DNA of 30,914 nt from a virus. The stretch is taken from positions 1 through 30,914 of IMG/VR virus record IMGVR_UViG_3300032268_000267; one strand, given 5' to 3'. The notes under the pieces are model-generated. The model had not been told where the DNA came from and ran no database searches. It saw only the letters and a list, made by a program, of their open reading frames with translations. The position numbers and the translations under genes are program-made. Shown here one piece after another: positions 30,252 to 30,914 of this stretch (positions within the stretch are counted from its first letter, which is position 1; the number at the start of each line of letters is the position of its first letter).

Positions 30252-30914
30252 ATGAAACAAGAGACACAAATGTTCTGTGGGGACTCCGCAGTTGAACTAT
30301 TAAAAATCAAAGATAATTCCGTAGATATGTTATGTTCTGACCCTCCGTATGGATATTCGTTTATGAATAAGGGTTGGGATAAAGTATTACCAAATACAGA
30401 AATATGGAGACAGAGTTATAGGGTATTGAAACCTGGTGCGTTTATAACAATTATGGCAGCACCAAGAACGGATGTATTATGGAGAATATCACGAGACCTT
30501 GAAGAAGCGGGGTTTGACTTATCATTCACCAATATTGAATGGGTGTATCATAGTGGATTCCCCAAAGCAACAGATGTCAGTAAGTCATTAGATAAAAGAT
30601 TAGGTGGTGAGAGAGAGGTTAAAGATAAAGTAGTATTACCATATAAAGATAAAAATAGAAGTCCATTAAAGGTTGATGATGGATGGAATGAAAATAGTAT
30701 GAAGGCTGAGTTTGATATTACCGAACCAGCAACTGATTTAGCAAAAAAATACGAAGGTAGTAAGGCAGGTTTCCAGCCGAAACCTTCAAGGGAAATAATC
30801 ATCGTTGGAATGAAACCATTTAGTGAGGGGTCGTATGTTGATAAGGTATTAAACTTTGAGGCATTACCAGATAATATCAAGATGACTTATCCACTTATAC
30901 AAACCCCAAAACCA
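30252..30914 (+). CDS. DNA methyltransferase, N-terminal part (runs off window)
   Basis: 221 residues are visible without a stop. Near the start are FCGDSAVELLKIKDNSVDML and the catalytic SDPPYGYSFM (DPPY at residues 30-33), the motif IV of N6-adenine/N4-cytosine methyltransferases. YRVLKPGAFITIMAAPRTD follows, then FTNIEWVYHSGFPKATDVS and the substrate/target part with KPSREIIIVGMKPFSEGSY. It should methylate phage DNA and protect it from host restriction or mark it for packaging. If the window ends are joined, the frame continues directly into the fragment at 1-189, but the expected GRFPANLLVSDD block would be missing, so some sequence may be absent at the join. Confidence 0.85.
   Translation, partial: MKQETQMFCGDSAVELLKIKDNSVDMLCSDPPYGYSFMNKGWDKVLPNTEIWRQSYRVLKPGAFITIMAAPRTDVLWRISRDLEEAGFDLSFTNIEWVYHSGFPKATDVSKSLDKRLGGEREVKDKVVLPYKDKNRSPLKVDDGWNENSMKAEFDITEPATDLAKKYEGSKAGFQPKPSREIIIVGMKPFSEGSYVDKVLNFEALPDNIKMTYPLIQTPKP

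Overview
The window reads as most of the genome of a tailed phage (siphovirus-like) that infects a member of the Bacteroidota, probably Flavobacteriia-like. The evidence is low GC, almost no Shine-Dalgarno sequences, AT-rich start contexts, and protein families that I recognise from Bacteroidota phages: a PBSX-type terminase, an XkdF-type protease, small 'MGCNC' proteins and a phage sigma-like protein. These assignments come from remembered family patterns, not from a search. Nearly every gene is on the + strand, packed with 1-14 nt overlaps or short gaps. I see no tRNA, integrase, lysis cassette, helicase or polymerase.

Layout. 1-562: end of a DNA methyltransferase and a second copy of its C-terminal part. 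564-1867: a small basic protein and the terminase large subunit. 1899-14728: tail genes, namely a chaperone-like gene with a HIV-type U UUU UUA frameshift site, a tail-completion-like protein, a gp10-like protein, a 558-aa protein, a 1814-aa hub/fibre protein, small accessory proteins and the tape measure. 14764-24446: head genes, namely a composite XkdF protease, scaffold-like protein, major capsid, a possible tail tube, a 788-aa fibre, portal, connector, a membrane/coiled-coil protein and a Cys-rich protein. 24483-25934: a probable seven-bladed beta-propeller. 25973-26096: two strong terminators. 26136-29380: small, probably early or regulatory genes, two candidate small RNAs, one minus-strand zinc-ribbon gene, an origin-like repeat array, HTH proteins and a sigma-like protein. 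29382-30914: small Cys protein, terminase small subunit, a tiny basic protein and the start of a methyltransferase that runs off the window. If the molecule is circular or permuted, small terminase - methyltransferase - large terminase would form one packaging operon across the window ends.

The most unusual features are three. (1) A set of five exchangeable C-terminal modules, joined by long Thr/Pro/Gln/Asn linkers, is shared among four different structural proteins: A-B-C-D-E in the 1814-aa protein, B-C in the 788-aa protein, D in the 334-aa protein and E in the 218-aa protein. The two longest are each followed by a paralogous small companion gene. (2) A ten-base motif TATATTTAT(A/T) sits just before start codons at many transcription-unit heads, on both strands, and also before two candidate structured RNAs. 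(3) One of these RNAs has two hairpins whose loops share a perfect 8-base complement (kissing loop), followed by a terminator.
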